64,000 bases of DNA from Alteraquisediminimonas sediminicola (lineage in GTDB: Bacteria; Pseudomonadota; Alphaproteobacteria; Sphingomonadales; Sphingomonadaceae). Shown here in pieces: positions 1-10,363 of this stretch. How positions within the stretch are numbered: position 1 is the stretch's first letter; each line of letters starts with the position of its first letter. Below the pieces are notes generated by a model. It ran no database searches and was not told the DNA's origin. It saw nothing but the letters and a program-made list of their open reading frames with translations. The position numbers were made by a program, and so were the translations under genes. The stretch covers positions 62,001 to 126,000 of the forward strand of contig NZ_JAHXZS010000003.1 in assembly GCF_019740335.1 (NCBI RefSeq), in the 5' to 3' direction.

Positions 1-1906
1 CATCGCGGAACTCGATAACGACCTGCGGCTCCGGATAGGCGATCCACCTCTCCTTCCCGTCCTTGTCCGGAATATTATAGGCATTGTTGACCCGAACGAC
101 CGTGTAGATCGGCCAGCCTTTGCCCTTGGGGCGTCCGCCGTCCCCGCCGCTGTCATTGCGATATTGGTTGCTGGACCACAGAATGTTCACCAGCCGGTCG
201 CCCGACTGATAATAGCCGCTTGGCGGCGAACCACCTGCATCGCCAAGACGGTGGTTGCTGCTGGTATGCGGGCCGGTCGCGATGTCATAGACGCCCGGCG
301 CCACACGCGCGACGAACGACTTGTGCAGATCGCCGGTCAGAAAGAATACCGGTTTGCCGAGCGATTCCGCGACCCGGAGCAGTTCCGCACGTTCATGGAG
401 ATGGGCCGTCCAGCCATCATCCTTGCCCGCGCCACCAGAACCTTGACCATACCATGCGCCATTGTCGTGCGGCACGGCGAGATTGACGGTCGAGGTGACG
501 AAAATGAAGTCCGCCTTGCTCTTCTTCAACTCATCGAACAGCCATTGTTTCTGGGCCGCCCCCAGCATGCTGGTCTTGGGGTCTGTCAGATTGTTCTTGT
601 CATGCAGCGTCCGGTTGGTGCGCGTATCGAGCAGGAAAATGTCGGTATTGGCGACGCTGAACTTGGTGTAATAATTCGTGCCGACACTGTAGCGCACCTT
701 CTCCGACACGTTCAGCGCCGGTTCGACCTGAATCTGGTTTTTGCCCAGCACCTTCACGATCTTGTAGACGCCGCTATTCCCATAGCCCCACAGCACATGC
801 AGATTCGATGTCTTGTTGAGATCGAGGCGGGAGAAATCTGCCACAGGGTCCGTCAGGACGTTGCTGCCCGCCTTGGTCACCGCCTCGCCAAAGACTTGCG
901 CTTGCGACTTGCCGATGTCGGGGTTGCTCCAGCCGATATAGTCGTGCCAACCGGCCAGCGCCGGATCACGGAAGACCGCACGTTCGACATTCGCCTCATG
1001 ATCGTCGCTTTGCAGTTTCTGCTGCCATGGCTTGCCGCGTGCATCGACGCGAAAGCCGATCTCGCCCGAACCCGTCACGTCATTCAGGATTTCATGGTCG
1101 TCCGCCGTCACGAACTGCGGCACTTCGCGATAAAAATTGGCCAGTGCAGGCGAATTGTCCAGATAGATTTTATAGTTTTCCCAAACCCCGGTGATGCCCT
1201 TGGCAAGGCTGGTCACTTTGGGGGGCTTGGCTACCTTATTGACCTTGGCCCAATCCTGTTCGTTCGTCTCACGACCAACTTCATAGATCCAGTCGCCATT
1301 CTGGATCTGGAAATGAATCCGATCCTTCAACTGATCGAGCATGGTCGCATAGGTCGGCGGGATCGCACCCTGACGGGCCTGATTATTGCCGGTCCCCACT
1401 TCAAAGGCGAAGTTGAACACGCCCTTTGGATTCAACTCGGGATCAACGAACGCCGCGCTGTCCGGCAGGGTCAGGAAGCTGTTGACCTTGCCATTCACGC
1501 GCGTGTCGGCAATTTTGTTGCCCAGCACCAACGCATAATAATATTTGGTATTCGGTTTCAGCCCTTTCAATTCGATCCACCCGGTCCCGTCATGATCCCA
1601 ATTGGTCTTGATAGGGGCGGAAACGGTGCCGCCAGACAAATCCGGCAGGGTGGAATAGAGGACGCTGAATGAGCCCGGCTGGCGGGTGCGCGCCCAAATG
1701 CGAATGCTGGTGGCACTGACATTGCCCAATTGCGGACCGTGCGTGAAGCCATCCAGTTTTTCGAGCAGCGGTGCGGGTGCTGACGATGCCGGTGCTTGTT
1801 CTGCAGCGGCGCCAATCGCCAGTTGCGGTGCCACCAATGCCGTTGAAAGGGCGAGCGCTACGGCCCAAGCGGAATGGCGCGTCGAATATTTGAAATTATC
1901 GTTCAT
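1..1906 (-). CDS. phoD: PhoD-family alkaline phosphatase/phosphodiesterase, 3' end cut by window edge
   Basis: Phosphatase D-type metallo-phosphoesterase, expected to release phosphate from phosphomono- or diesters in the periplasm. Reading leftward from ATG at 1906, about 635 codons are open and no stop is reached before base 1. The N-terminus has a signal peptide (AWAVALALSTALVAPQLAIG). A fibronectin-like PhoD N-terminal domain follows. Family metal-site motifs are visible: QNGDWIYE, TADDHEIL and, near the end, LTGDLHKSF, followed by the GPHTSS region. The upstream TonB-dependent receptor ends 32 bases before this start on the same strand, so the two probably form an uptake/hydrolysis pair. 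No Pho box was recognised. The family call is firm; the substrate is unknown. Confidence 0.9.
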   Translation of the reverse strand, partial: MNDNFKYSTRHSAWAVALALSTALVAPQLAIGAAAEQAPASSAPAPLLEKLDGFTHGPQLGNVSATSIRIWARTRQPGSFSVLYSTLPDLSGGTVSAPIKTNWDHDGTGWIELKGLKPNTKYYYALVLGNKIADTRVNGKVNSFLTLPDSAAFVDPELNPKGVFNFAFEVGTGNNQARQGAIPPTYATMLDQLKDRIHFQIQNGDWIYEVGRETNEQDWAKVNKVAKPPKVTSLAKGITGVWENYKIYLDNSPALANFYREVPQFVTADDHEILNDVTGSGEIGFRVDARGKPWQQKLQSDDHEANVERAVFRDPALAGWHDYIGWSNPDIGKSQAQVFGEAVTKAGSNVLTDPVADFSRLDLNKTSNLHVLWGYGNSGVYKIVKVLGKNQIQVEPALNVSEKVRYSVGTNYYTKFSVANTDIFLLDTRTNRTLHDKNNLTDPKTSMLGAAQKQWLFDELKKSKADFIFVTSTVNLAVPHDNGAWYGQGSGGAGKDDGWTAHLHERAELLRVAESLGKPVFFLTGDLHKSFVARVAPGVYDIATGPHTSSNHRLGDAGGSPPSGYYQSGDRLVNILWSSNQYRNDSGGDGGRPKGKGWPIYTVVRVNNAYNIPDKDGKERWIAYPEPQVVIEFRD

Positions 1907-1938
1907 GATTCACCTGTAATTGAGCGGGAGAAAGGGGT

Positions 1939-4320
1939 TCAGAACTTCGCGCGCAGGGTTGCGCCGAATGTCTGAGGATCGCCGAGATTGCCGGTGATGA
2001 GGCCGGTATTGGCGGCGCTCAGCGCCGTGTAATATTTTTTGTCGAACAGGTTGGTCGCCCAGATCGAGAAATCCAGACCCTGATCGTTCAGCCGCACCCC
2101 AAGCCGGGCATTGGCGAGGCCATAGCTCGCAATCCGCGTATATTTCGAGTTGCTGCCGCTCGTGTCATTTGCAGAACGATGGGTGTAATCGACGCGACCA
2201 TAGACTTCGTCATCGCCAATCAGATTGACCGGTTGGGCGACATCAATGCCGGTATTCCAGATGAACTTCGGCGCATTGGCGAGTTGCACCCCCGTCAGGT
2301 CCTGAATTTGGCTGACATTGCGCTTTTCGGGCGCAGCCTGCGCGTTCTTGTAATCCTTGTAGACCGCATCGGTATAAGCGGCGGAGGCCGTCAGCCGCAC
2401 ATAGCGGCTCGGCGCAATAGCAAGATCAGCCTCGATGCCCCGCGAACGCACCCCCGGTATGTTGGAGATATAGCGGATGAACGAGGTCGTGCTGCCGATC
2501 TGTTCCGAAATCGCCGCCTGATAGTTTTTCACCTCGGTCCAATACGCCGCGGCATTGAGGGTGATCGCACGGTTGAGAAACTGGCTCTTGAAACCGACTT
2601 CCCATGCATCGATCGTTTCCGACTTCACCACCGGCGAAACGCCCGTCGGCAAGGTGCCGAGGCTCAGACCACCCGACTTGCTGCCGCGCGAATAGCTGGC
2701 ATAGGTGAGCACATCCGGCGCAACCTTGTAGGACAGGTTGATCTGGCCGGTCAGCGCATCGTTCGAAAGGCCGGTGGTATAACGGACTTCCGGATATAGC
2801 TCGTCACGCAACTTCTGGGCTGCGGCCCTGTCCGCCAGGCTGAGCAACGACAGATCATTGCCCGCCACCGTGCGCTGATCGAACAGGCCCGTCTTCTTTT
2901 CATGCGTGTAGCGCAGGCCGCCGGTCACGCTCAACGCATCGGTCGCATGCCAGGTCAGCTGGCCAAAGGCGGCATAGCTTTTGGTCCCCGGCTTGATGAT
3001 CGAGTCCGATTGGAAACCCGTATAGGCGTAATTCGCCAAGATGCGGTTGGCGGTCGGCTTGTTCCAGACGGCATAGTCCTTGCCAAGACCATATTGTCCA
3101 AGCGCATGAATGACTTGCCAGAAATAATAGGCGCCGACGACATAATCCAGCTTGCGCTCGCCCTGCGAGGCAAGTCGCAACTCCTGACTGAACTGGCGTT
3201 GCAGGTTCGTCGTGCCGCCGCGAACATTGACCGTCAGCGACGTATTGTCCTGATCGTTGAGCGGATACCAGTCCCACCACCGATAGGCAGTGACAGAGGT
3301 CAGCGCCGCAGTGCCAAGGTCCCAATCAACCTTGCCGGAGACGCCATAGCCTTCCATGTTCGCCTGCACATCCGCATTCACATCGACCTGACGCGCAAAA
3401 GGATCGTTCAGATCATAAGGCGGCGTATAGCCCGCGCGGGTAGCACGATCGAGAAAGTTGTTGGTCAGCGTGCTGCCATCGTCATATTTGGTGAACACGC
3501 CGACGATGCTGCTGGCCCGCGAATAAGAGGTCTGCTTCGAATAATCGCCGATCAACCGGATCGATACCGTGTCCGTGGGCTTGATCAGCAACTGGCCGCG
3601 AATAGACACATTGTCGTAATCGTTGATCTTGCGGCCATTGGCGAGATTGGTCAGCAGACCGTCCTTATGGGTATCCGACACGGTCACGCGGTAGGCGACC
3701 TTGTCCCCCGCGAGCGGCCCGGTCAGCGAACCCCGGACCTGATGATAGCCATCCTCGCCAAGGCTGGCCTCGCCTCGAAACTCTGTATCGAACTGCGGTG
3801 CGCGCGTCGTGATGCTGATCGCGCCCGCCGTCGTGTTCTTGCCGAACAATGTCCCTTGGGGACCGCGCAACACCTCGACGCGCTCCAGATCGATCAGGTC
3901 GAATTGCGACGCGCCGATGCGGCCATAATAGACATCGTCCACATAAAAGCCGACACCGATTTCGAGACCGTCATTCTGGTCTGAATTCGAGCCAAGGCCT
4001 CGGATATTCGCGAAGGTGTTACGCGCGTTGTTGTTGCGGATCACCAAGGTCGGCGTCAGATCGGCGATCTGGATGAGATTGACGGCACCCGTGCGTTCGA
4101 TCGTGTCACCCGATACGGCTGTGAGCGCGATCGGCACCTCCTGCGCGCGCTCTTCACGCCGCCTTGCGGTGACCACAATGTCATCGAAGCTGCCTGCGGC
4201 ATCGGCCTCAACCGCAGCTGCGGCGAATTCCGCATGAACGGGCGTAGTAGCCGCAAGCGCCAAAAGGCTGATGCTCGCGGCGAAAAACTGGCGTGAAACG
4301 CCTGAAATACGAACTGACAT
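1939..4320 (-). CDS. TonB-dependent outer-membrane receptor
   Basis: Outer-membrane active transporter of 793 residues. I chose the ATG at 4320 because it has an AAGGGGAA ribosome site and opens a signal peptide (QFFAASISLLALAATTPVHA). An upstream in-frame extension to 4581 is arginine/cysteine-rich and not protein-like. A TonB-box-like DDIVVTARRR follows the mature start. The plug has NIRGLGSN and VEVLRGPQGTLFGKNTTAGAI, and the barrel ends in a C-terminal aromatic-basic TLRAKF. It lies directly upstream of the PhoD-type phosphatase, so the ligand may be a phosphorylated compound. That is inference from context only. Confidence 0.93.
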   Translation of the reverse strand: MSVRISGVSRQFFAASISLLALAATTPVHAEFAAAAVEADAAGSFDDIVVTARRREERAQEVPIALTAVSGDTIERTGAVNLIQIADLTPTLVIRNNNARNTFANIRGLGSNSDQNDGLEIGVGFYVDDVYYGRIGASQFDLIDLERVEVLRGPQGTLFGKNTTAGAISITTRAPQFDTEFRGEASLGEDGYHQVRGSLTGPLAGDKVAYRVTVSDTHKDGLLTNLANGRKINDYDNVSIRGQLLIKPTDTVSIRLIGDYSKQTSYSRASSIVGVFTKYDDGSTLTNNFLDRATRAGYTPPYDLNDPFARQVDVNADVQANMEGYGVSGKVDWDLGTAALTSVTAYRWWDWYPLNDQDNTSLTVNVRGGTTNLQRQFSQELRLASQGERKLDYVVGAYYFWQVIHALGQYGLGKDYAVWNKPTANRILANYAYTGFQSDSIIKPGTKSYAAFGQLTWHATDALSVTGGLRYTHEKKTGLFDQRTVAGNDLSLLSLADRAAAQKLRDELYPEVRYTTGLSNDALTGQINLSYKVAPDVLTYASYSRGSKSGGLSLGTLPTGVSPVVKSETIDAWEVGFKSQFLNRAITLNAAAYWTEVKNYQAAISEQIGSTTSFIRYISNIPGVRSRGIEADLAIAPSRYVRLTASAAYTDAVYKDYKNAQAAPEKRNVSQIQDLTGVQLANAPKFIWNTGIDVAQPVNLIGDDEVYGRVDYTHRSANDTSGSNSKYTRIASYGLANARLGVRLNDQGLDFSIWATNLFDKKYYTALSAANTGLITGNLGDPQTFGATLRAKF

Positions 4321-4854
4321 GAAATTCCCCTTTAGCGGGATCATCGGGACGCACGCATCCGTCCGGACACAGCAAAAGCGCCCGATCCCTTGAATGATGT
4401 ATTGTGTGCTGGAGGCAAAACAGGGCCATCGCCGGACAAGGACTGCCCGAACGCCATGACGGCGGCGTACAAACGTCGCGCGCGCCATCCAGCTGGATAT
4501 TGAAAAGGCGGTCGGTGGACCGTTCCGCCTGTAATGTTGCTGAACTTCTACAGAGTCCTGTGCATCGTTCGTCCCCTTCAAAATGGGGGGAACACGATCC
4601 CTGACGTCGTCGCCCTGGAACCGTGCGCTTTAGCCGTTAGTAACGCGGAGCAAGCTGCATCCCGATCAAAAGCCGCGGGTCAAGCCACCCCAATGGCAAA
4701 AGCCATAATGGCGAGAGACAGACCATATCTCTCTTCAAGACAATCACTACTTAACAAGTAGAGTATTGACGCGCAATCCAAGTTTTCCTCTGCCCCCCTA
4801 AAGCGAGACTTGGGTGACCGGCGGCCATTTGCGCGACTTATGCAGGCGGGTCAT
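4321..4854. other. Non-coding 534-base gap upstream of the TonB receptor
   Basis: No protein-like reading frame is supported here; short open frames are rich in Arg, Cys and Trp. It should carry the promoter of the receptor-phosphatase pair and the 3' end of the transglutaminase-like gene. The only internal structure I trust is a 15-base palindrome at 4747-4761. Confidence 0.5.
4747..4761. promoter_or_regulatory. 15-base palindrome, possible operator
   Basis: CTACTT-AAC-AAGTAG is a perfect inverted repeat with 6-base arms and a 3-base centre. It lies in AT-richer DNA, roughly 430 bases upstream of the receptor start. The size suits a dimeric repressor site, but no adjacent regulator gene was found and the arms are short, so chance is possible. 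Confidence 0.25.
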
Positions 4855-5607
4855 TCAAAGACCGAGCGCGGCAAGCCTCACCAACCGCCCATGCAGCCAA
4901 GTCATCCCGACGCCATAGGTCAGGATCGGCGTGAATGTGGCGATGCCCTCCGGCGCATTATTATCTTCGATCACCGGCTCGGACTGTTCGGTCAGTAGCG
5001 AGAAATGATCACCGATCCGCACGAGCAAGGCCGCAGACTGACGCCCCTTGCCGGTTTCGGCAGCGGTGTGAAAACGACCGGTCGTCAAAAACATATCCTT
5101 GTTTGGAATGCCGAGAAAGCGCAACGCCTCCATCTTGGCGATGGCAATATCGAAACAATCGCCCATACCCCGAGAAAGCGTCTCACTCGCCGGTGCCCAA
5201 TAGCCGTCGTCCGAACAGTCATTGGTGACAGCCTGGGTGCGGACCGCGCGATTCACAGCCCCTTGCACAAAGGCAAGCTGCTCTTGCGGCGGCAGTTCTC
5301 TGGCGCTCTCGGTAAGGCTCGCCAATGCCGGTTGGGCAATCGAGGCAATCATGAGCTTTGACCAGCGCGTCCCCGTCGGCAGCGAACTGAGCGGCAGGGC
5401 AATCGTCCCGAATATATTGGGCTGATACGGTCGATCGGCTTCGGGCGAGGCAATGTCAGGCATCTCCCAATGGGTGACGACCTCGGCGGCATGTGCCGAC
5501 GTGCCGACCCCCATCATGGCGAGCCACATCGCGCCGATGCCCAAACCCAGCTTCAGACCAATATTCAAGCGCGCACGCCTGTATATGCGGACAGGATTGA
5601 AATGCAC
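4855..5607 (-). CDS. Secreted transglutaminase-like cysteine protease-family protein (BTLCP/DUF920-like)
   Basis: A 250-residue exported protein with an N-terminal hydrophobic signal (about 15-40, ending SAHA). The fold-diagnostic segment GMGDCFDIAIAK places the nucleophile at Cys151, as in bacterial transglutaminase-like cysteine proteinases of the LapG type. Family members normally have a His in a GHAVL-like strand and an Asp in a following LDN-like motif. Here the matching stretch reads GRQSAALLVRIGD then FSLLTEQSE, so the usual His and Asp seem to be replaced. It may be a non-catalytic relative or use other residues. It is monocistronic, about 100 bases from the neighbouring operon. Confidence 0.65.
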   Translation of the reverse strand: MHFNPVRIYRRARLNIGLKLGLGIGAMWLAMMGVGTSAHAAEVVTHWEMPDIASPEADRPYQPNIFGTIALPLSSLPTGTRWSKLMIASIAQPALASLTESARELPPQEQLAFVQGAVNRAVRTQAVTNDCSDDGYWAPASETLSRGMGDCFDIAIAKMEALRFLGIPNKDMFLTTGRFHTAAETGKGRQSAALLVRIGDHFSLLTEQSEPVIEDNNAPEGIATFTPILTYGVGMTWLHGRLVRLAALGL

Positions 5608-5703
5608 TCCGCCCCCTCCTTATTTTATGGCATCCTAACCTATGCCAATCTGAACAAGCAATAGCACCGATATGGATCGGTCGTGAAATGATCCCGGCTC
5701 ATC

Positions 5704-7593
5704 CTATGGCAGCACCGAAATTGAGATCAGGCTTGCGCCTGCATCCACCTGCATGCCCGTGACGACATTGCACGCGGTGACAATCCCATCGAACGGCGCG
5801 ACAAGACTATGCGCCATTTTCATGGCTTCCAGCGTGATCAGTTTTTGTCCCTGAATAACCGGTTCGTTAACGGCAACATGGATGGTTATAATCCTGCCGG
5901 GCATCGGCGCGACGATGTTGCCATTTTCGACGATCATCGCCGTTTCACTATTGGCGCGGGTACTGACGCGATAGGGCTGGCCCTGATCGATCAGCCAGAG
6001 GTCCGTCGTTGAAATGTCTGTCGTCAGGGCGTGATAATCAACCAGCCCTGCCCGGTCGAGCCGGACAGACTTGGCAACGCCATCGACCCATAGCACCACC
6101 TCTTCCTGTGGCGGCGCATTCAGGCGAAAACCCATCAACCCCCTGGTGCCATTGTCCTCGTCCATATCGGGGGGAAGCAGTCGCTCGACACCACGGGAAA
6201 GCGCATCGGGGTGCGGAAAGGCACCGGGCACAAGGTCGTCGAGATGCCGGGCGATGAAGCCGGTGTCGATCATGCCATGGATGAATGCCTCATGGCGCAG
6301 GATGCGGACAAGCAGGCCAATATTGGTTTTGACTGGCACGATCAACGCATCTTCCAACTGGCTGGCAAAATTTTCGATGGCGGCTTCACGGTCCCGCTGA
6401 TGGGCAATGACCTTGCCGATCAGCGGGTCATAATAAGGCGGGATGGTGTCGCCCGCCTCATAGCCGGCATCGAACCGCATAAAGCCATAGCCGGGATGGA
6501 ATATTTCCATCTTTCCAGTCGATGGCAGGAAATCGTTGCGCGGATCTTCGGCATAGATGCGCCCTTCAATGGCCCAGCCATTGATCGACAGCTGATCTTG
6601 CCGCAGCGGCAGCTCCTCTCCCGCCGCGACACGCAATTGCCATGCCACAAGATCGACACCGGTGATCGCCTCCGTCACCGGATGTTCGACCTGAAGCCGG
6701 GTATTCATTTCCATGAACCAGATGCGGTCAGCCCGCAGCCCCGCGCTGGTATCGGCGATGAACTCGATCGTGCCGGCACCAACATAGCCGATCGCCTTTG
6801 CCGCCTGCACGGCAGTCGCGCACAGCCATGCGCGGGTGGCCTCGTCCATGCCGGGGGCGGGCGCTTCCTCGATCACCTTCTGGTGACGGCGCTGGAGCGA
6901 GCAGTCGCGTTCGAACAGGTGGACGACATTGCCATGATGATCGCCAAAGACCTGCACCTCGATATGCCGGGCGCAGGCGATATGCTTTTCGATGATCACC
7001 CGATCATCGCCAAAAGACGACATTGCCTCATGGCGGCATGCGATCAGCGCATCGGCAAATGCGGCCGAGGTCTCGACCTGCCGCATCCCTTTGCCCCCGC
7101 CGCCCGCCACCGCCTTGATCAGCACCGGGTAACCAATTGCCGATGCTTCGGCCTGCAACCGGGCCGGGGATTGGTCTTCCCCCAGATAGCCCGGCACGAC
7201 AGGCACGCCCGCCTGCTGCATCAGCTGCTTGGCTTTATCCTTCGCCCCCATGTGCAGGATGCTGTCCGGGTGAGGCCCGACCCAGATCAACCCCGCGCCC
7301 GCCACCCGTTCTGCGAACGCGGCATTTTCCGCGAGAAAGCCATAGCCGGGATGGATCGCTTCGGCACCGGCCTGTTGGGCCGCCGCGATGATCCGGTCTG
7401 CGGCAAGATAGCTCTCGGATGCCGGTGATGGTCCGATATGCACGGCCTCATTCGCCACACGCACATGCAGCGCACCGGCATCCGCATCGGAATAGATCGC
7501 AATGGTGCGCATGCCCATCGCACGCGCAGTGCGGATGATGCGGCAGGCGATTTCGCCACGATTGGCGATGAGGAGCGAGCGCATCATGGCCAT
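5704..7593 (-). CDS. liuD: Methylcrotonoyl-CoA carboxylase biotin-containing alpha subunit
   Basis: Carboxylates biotin for methylcrotonyl-CoA carboxylation in leucine degradation. The protein has about 629 residues: biotin carboxylase N-terminus (LLIANRGEIACRI), ATP-grasp loop GGGGKGMRQV, metal site EMNTRLQVEHPVTE, a middle linker domain, and a C-terminal biotinyl domain with LEAMKM, the biotin lysine lying 37 residues from the end. Start is uncertain: ATG at 7593 overlaps the beta-subunit stop as TGATG; a GTG at 7596 and ATGs at 7587 and 7584 are also in frame. Acetyl-, propionyl- and geranyl-CoA carboxylases share this layout. The isovaleryl-CoA dehydrogenase and branched-chain dehydrogenase in the same operon argue for methylcrotonyl-CoA. 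Confidence 0.88.
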   Translation of the reverse strand: MAMMRSLLIANRGEIACRIIRTARAMGMRTIAIYSDADAGALHVRVANEAVHIGPSPASESYLAADRIIAAAQQAGAEAIHPGYGFLAENAAFAERVAGAGLIWVGPHPDSILHMGAKDKAKQLMQQAGVPVVPGYLGEDQSPARLQAEASAIGYPVLIKAVAGGGGKGMRQVETSAAFADALIACRHEAMSSFGDDRVIIEKHIACARHIEVQVFGDHHGNVVHLFERDCSLQRRHQKVIEEAPAPGMDEATRAWLCATAVQAAKAIGYVGAGTIEFIADTSAGLRADRIWFMEMNTRLQVEHPVTEAITGVDLVAWQLRVAAGEELPLRQDQLSINGWAIEGRIYAEDPRNDFLPSTGKMEIFHPGYGFMRFDAGYEAGDTIPPYYDPLIGKVIAHQRDREAAIENFASQLEDALIVPVKTNIGLLVRILRHEAFIHGMIDTGFIARHLDDLVPGAFPHPDALSRGVERLLPPDMDEDNGTRGLMGFRLNAPPQEEVVLWVDGVAKSVRLDRAGLVDYHALTTDISTTDLWLIDQGQPYRVSTRANSETAMIVENGNIVAPMPGRIITIHVAVNEPVIQGQKLITLEAMKMAHSLVAPFDGIVTACNVVTGMQVDAGASLISISVLP

Positions 7594-9194
7594 CACATCC
7601 TGAACACGCCGAACGGCGTTTGTGCAGGGATGGGCGCATTCAAGGCGGCGGCAAGCGCGAGGCCCAGTACGTCACGGGTCTGTACCGGATCGATGATGCC
7701 ATCATCCCAAAGCCGGGCGGTCGCGAAATAGGGATTGCCTTCTTCCTCATATTTCTGCCGGATCGGGGCCTTGAACGCCTCGGCCTGTGCCGGGGTCCAG
7801 CGGTCAGCATCATGATGCACAGTTGCCAGCACGCTGGCCGCCTGCTCCCCACCCATCACGCCGATGCGGCTGTTGGGCCAAGTGAACAGGAAGCGCGGAT
7901 CGAACGCGCGCCCGCACATGCCGTAATTGCCTGCACCGAAACTGCCGCCGATCAGCACGGTCAGCTTCGGCACGCTGGCATTGGCGACGGCCATCACCAG
8001 CTTTGCGCCATGTTTGGCGATCCCTTCCGCTTCATATTTGCCGCCAACCATGAAGCCCGCGATGTTCTGCAAGAAGACGAGCGGGATGCGGCGCTGACAG
8101 GCAAGCTGGATGAAATGCACACCTTTCAACGCGCTTTCCGAAAACAGCACGCCATTATTCGCCAGAACAGCAACCGGCATGCCCCAGATATGGGCAAAGC
8201 CGCAGACCAAAGTGGTGCCGTAAAGAGCCTTGAACTGATGCAGTTCCGAACCATCCACGATCCGCGCGATCACCTCATGGACATCATAAGGCGTGCGCAC
8301 ATCCTCTGGCAGAATGCCATAGAGGTCCGTGGCCGGATAGACGGGCGGGCGGGGCGCGATAATCGTCACATCCGGGGTATGCTGAGGCGGGAGGTGGGAG
8401 ACGATATCGCGCACGATCGTCAACGCATGGTCGTCATTGCTGGCGAGATGATCGACGACGCCTGACCTGCGCGCATGCAGATCCCCGCCGCCCAAATCCT
8501 CGGCGCTGATCTCTTCGCCGGTCGCCGCCTTCACCAAAGGCGGGCCGCCCAGGAAAATCGTGCCTTGTCGATGCACGATCACCGTCTCGTCCGACATAGC
8601 GGGCACATAGGCGCCGCCCGCCGTGCAACTTCCCATCACACAGGCGATTTGCGGTATTCCCTTGGCCGACATGCGCGCCTGATTGAAGAATATCCGCCCG
8701 AAATGATCGCGACCGGGGAAGACCTCGGCCTGATGCGGCAGGTTCGCGCCGCCGCTATCGACAAGATAGATGCACGGCAGATGGTTGGTTTCGGCAATTT
8801 CCTGTGCGCGCAGATGCTTTGTGACGGTCAATGGAAAATACGTGCCGCCCTTCACTGTCGCATCATTGGCAACAATCATGCATTGCCGCCCGGACACCCG
8901 GCCAATGCCGACGATCAACCCCGCACCGGGCACCGCATTGTCATATAGGTCATAGGCGGCAAGCTGGCCGATTTCGAGGAACGGCGAACCGGGATCGAGC
9001 AGGCGCTCCACCCGGTCGCGCGGCAGCAGCTTTGCCCGCGCGATATGGCGTTCGCGCGCATCGCGGCCACCGCCTTGAGCGACCAGCGCAACGCGCGCGC
9101 GCAGCATGTTCGACAACGCCTGATTCTTCGCCGCCCGCGCCTGAAAATCCGGGTCATCGCGATCCACCAGTGAAGGAATGACAGGTGCGCTCAT
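7593..9194 (-). CDS. liuB: Methylcrotonoyl-CoA carboxylase carboxyltransferase beta subunit
   Basis: Transfers CO2 from carboxybiotin to the acyl-CoA; partner of the adjacent biotin-bearing subunit. The 533-residue length and start ([17 protein letters not shown]) fit MCC beta. Typical carboxyltransferase segments are [49 protein letters not shown] and [16 protein letters not shown], the last being characteristic of MCC/GCC beta chains. The start overlaps the isovaleryl-CoA dehydrogenase stop as ATGA and the stop overlaps the alpha-subunit start as TGATG, which indicates translational coupling and roughly equal subunit supply. Confidence 0.9.
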   Translation of the reverse strand: MSAPVIPSLVDRDDPDFQARAAKNQALSNMLRARVALVAQGGGRDARERHIARAKLLPRDRVERLLDPGSPFLEIGQLAAYDLYDNAVPGAGLIVGIGRVSGRQCMIVANDATVKGGTYFPLTVTKHLRAQEIAETNHLPCIYLVDSGGANLPHQAEVFPGRDHFGRIFFNQARMSAKGIPQIACVMGSCTAGGAYVPAMSDETVIVHRQGTIFLGGPPLVKAATGEEISAEDLGGGDLHARRSGVVDHLASNDDHALTIVRDIVSHLPPQHTPDVTIIAPRPPVYPATDLYGILPEDVRTPYDVHEVIARIVDGSELHQFKALYGTTLVCGFAHIWGMPVAVLANNGVLFSESALKGVHFIQLACQRRIPLVFLQNIAGFMVGGKYEAEGIAKHGAKLVMAVANASVPKLTVLIGGSFGAGNYGMCGRAFDPRFLFTWPNSRIGVMGGEQAASVLATVHHDADRWTPAQAEAFKAPIRQKYEEEGNPYFATARLWDDGIIDPVQTRDVLGLALAAALNAPIPAQTPFGVFRM

Positions 9195-10363
9195 GTCCCG
9201 GTCACCTCTTGGCCGATCAACTCCCGCCCGATCAGCATGCGGCGGATTTCATTGGTACCGGCGCCAATATCGAGCAATTTAGCATCGCGCAGATAGCGTT
9301 CGACCGGCCAGTCCCGCGTATAACCCGCCCCGCCAAGCGCCTGTATCGATTCCAGCGCCACCCGCACCGCATTCTCGCTGGCGAGCAGGATCGCGCCCGC
9401 CGCATCAAAGCGGGTGGTGCGCCCCGCATCGCACCCGCGCGCGACCGCATAGACATAGGCGCGGGCCGAATTGAGCGCGACATACATGTCCGCCACCTTT
9501 GCCTGCATCAACTGGAAACTGCCAATGGGCTGACCGAATTGCTTGCGCGCGCGCACATAAGGCAGGACGACATCAAGACAGGCCGCCATGATCCCGGTCT
9601 GGACGCCCGCCAGCACGGTCCGTTCGTAATCCAGCCCCGACATGAGCACCCTTACCCCGTCGTCAACCGCCCCCATCACCTGACTGTCGGGCAGGAAGCA
9701 ATCGTCGAACACCAATTCGGCAGTCGGCGATCCGCGCATCCCCAGCTTGTCTATGCGCTGCCCGATATGAAAGCCGGGCATGTTACTTTCCACCAGAAAA
9801 GCGGTGATGCCGCGCGGATGTGCGCCCGTCCGCGCATAGACAAGCAGCGTATCGGCAACAGGCGCATTGGTGATCCAGAATTTGGTGCCGTTGAGGCGAA
9901 AGCCGCCATCCACCGCAACGGCCTGCAATCTCATCGCCAGCACATCGGAACCAGCCCCCGCCTCCGACATCGCCAGCGCACCGACATGCGCACCGGCAAT
10001 CAGCGGGGGCAAATATTTCGCCTTTTGCGCGGCATTACCCCAATTGCGGATCTGGTTGATGCAGAGATTGGAATGTGCGCCATAGGACAGACCGATCGAC
10101 GCGCTGGCGCGTGCGATCTCTTCGGTGGCAACGACATGTTCGAGATAGCCAAGACCCAGCCCGCCATATTCTTCCTCGACCGTGATGCCATGCAACCCCA
10201 ACGCGCCCATGCCGGGCCAGAGTTCGTCGCGCGGAAACCAGTCTTCCGCATCGATCCGGACGGCAAGCGGCGCAATCCGTTCCTGCGCGAAACGCCGTGC
10301 AGTGCTGCGCACCATGTCCGCCTGTCCGCCCAGCGCGAAATCGAAGTCGACGTCGATGGTCAT
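9191..10363 (-). CDS. liuA: Isovaleryl-CoA dehydrogenase
   Basis: FAD enzyme oxidising isovaleryl-CoA to 3-methylcrotonyl-CoA, the step before the carboxylase encoded downstream. It has 390 residues, standard for the family. Acyl-CoA dehydrogenase signatures are [14 protein letters not shown] and the C-terminal [32 protein letters not shown]. The N-terminal [14 protein letters not shown] segment is typical of isovaleryl-CoA dehydrogenases. The start overlaps the E2 stop as ATGA. The specific substrate assignment rests on these motifs and on operon context. Confidence 0.9.
   Translation of the reverse strand: MTIDVDFDFALGGQADMVRSTARRFAQERIAPLAVRIDAEDWFPRDELWPGMGALGLHGITVEEEYGGLGLGYLEHVVATEEIARASASIGLSYGAHSNLCINQIRNWGNAAQKAKYLPPLIAGAHVGALAMSEAGAGSDVLAMRLQAVAVDGGFRLNGTKFWITNAPVADTLLVYARTGAHPRGITAFLVESNMPGFHIGQRIDKLGMRGSPTAELVFDDCFLPDSQVMGAVDDGVRVLMSGLDYERTVLAGVQTGIMAACLDVVLPYVRARKQFGQPIGSFQLMQAKVADMYVALNSARAYVYAVARGCDAGRTTRFDAAGAILLASENAVRVALESIQALGGAGYTRDWPVERYLRDAKLLDIGAGTNEIRRMLIGRELIGQEVTGT

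Noticed and set aside
164-1672. Plus-strand 502-codon open frame
   Set aside because: Its translation is rich in Arg, His and Ile without domains; it is the antisense shadow of the phosphatase on the minus strand, which has a signal peptide and metal-site motifs.
4321-4581. N-terminal extension of the TonB receptor
   Set aside because: The 87 extra residues are not protein-like, and the ATG at 4320 has a strong ribosome site and begins a clear signal peptide.
5704-9194. Geranyl-CoA carboxylase instead of methylcrotonyl-CoA carboxylase
   Set aside because: The families are close, and the terpene-like island is tempting, but coupling to isovaleryl-CoA dehydrogenase and the BKD genes points to leucine. 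Cannot be excluded without phylogeny.
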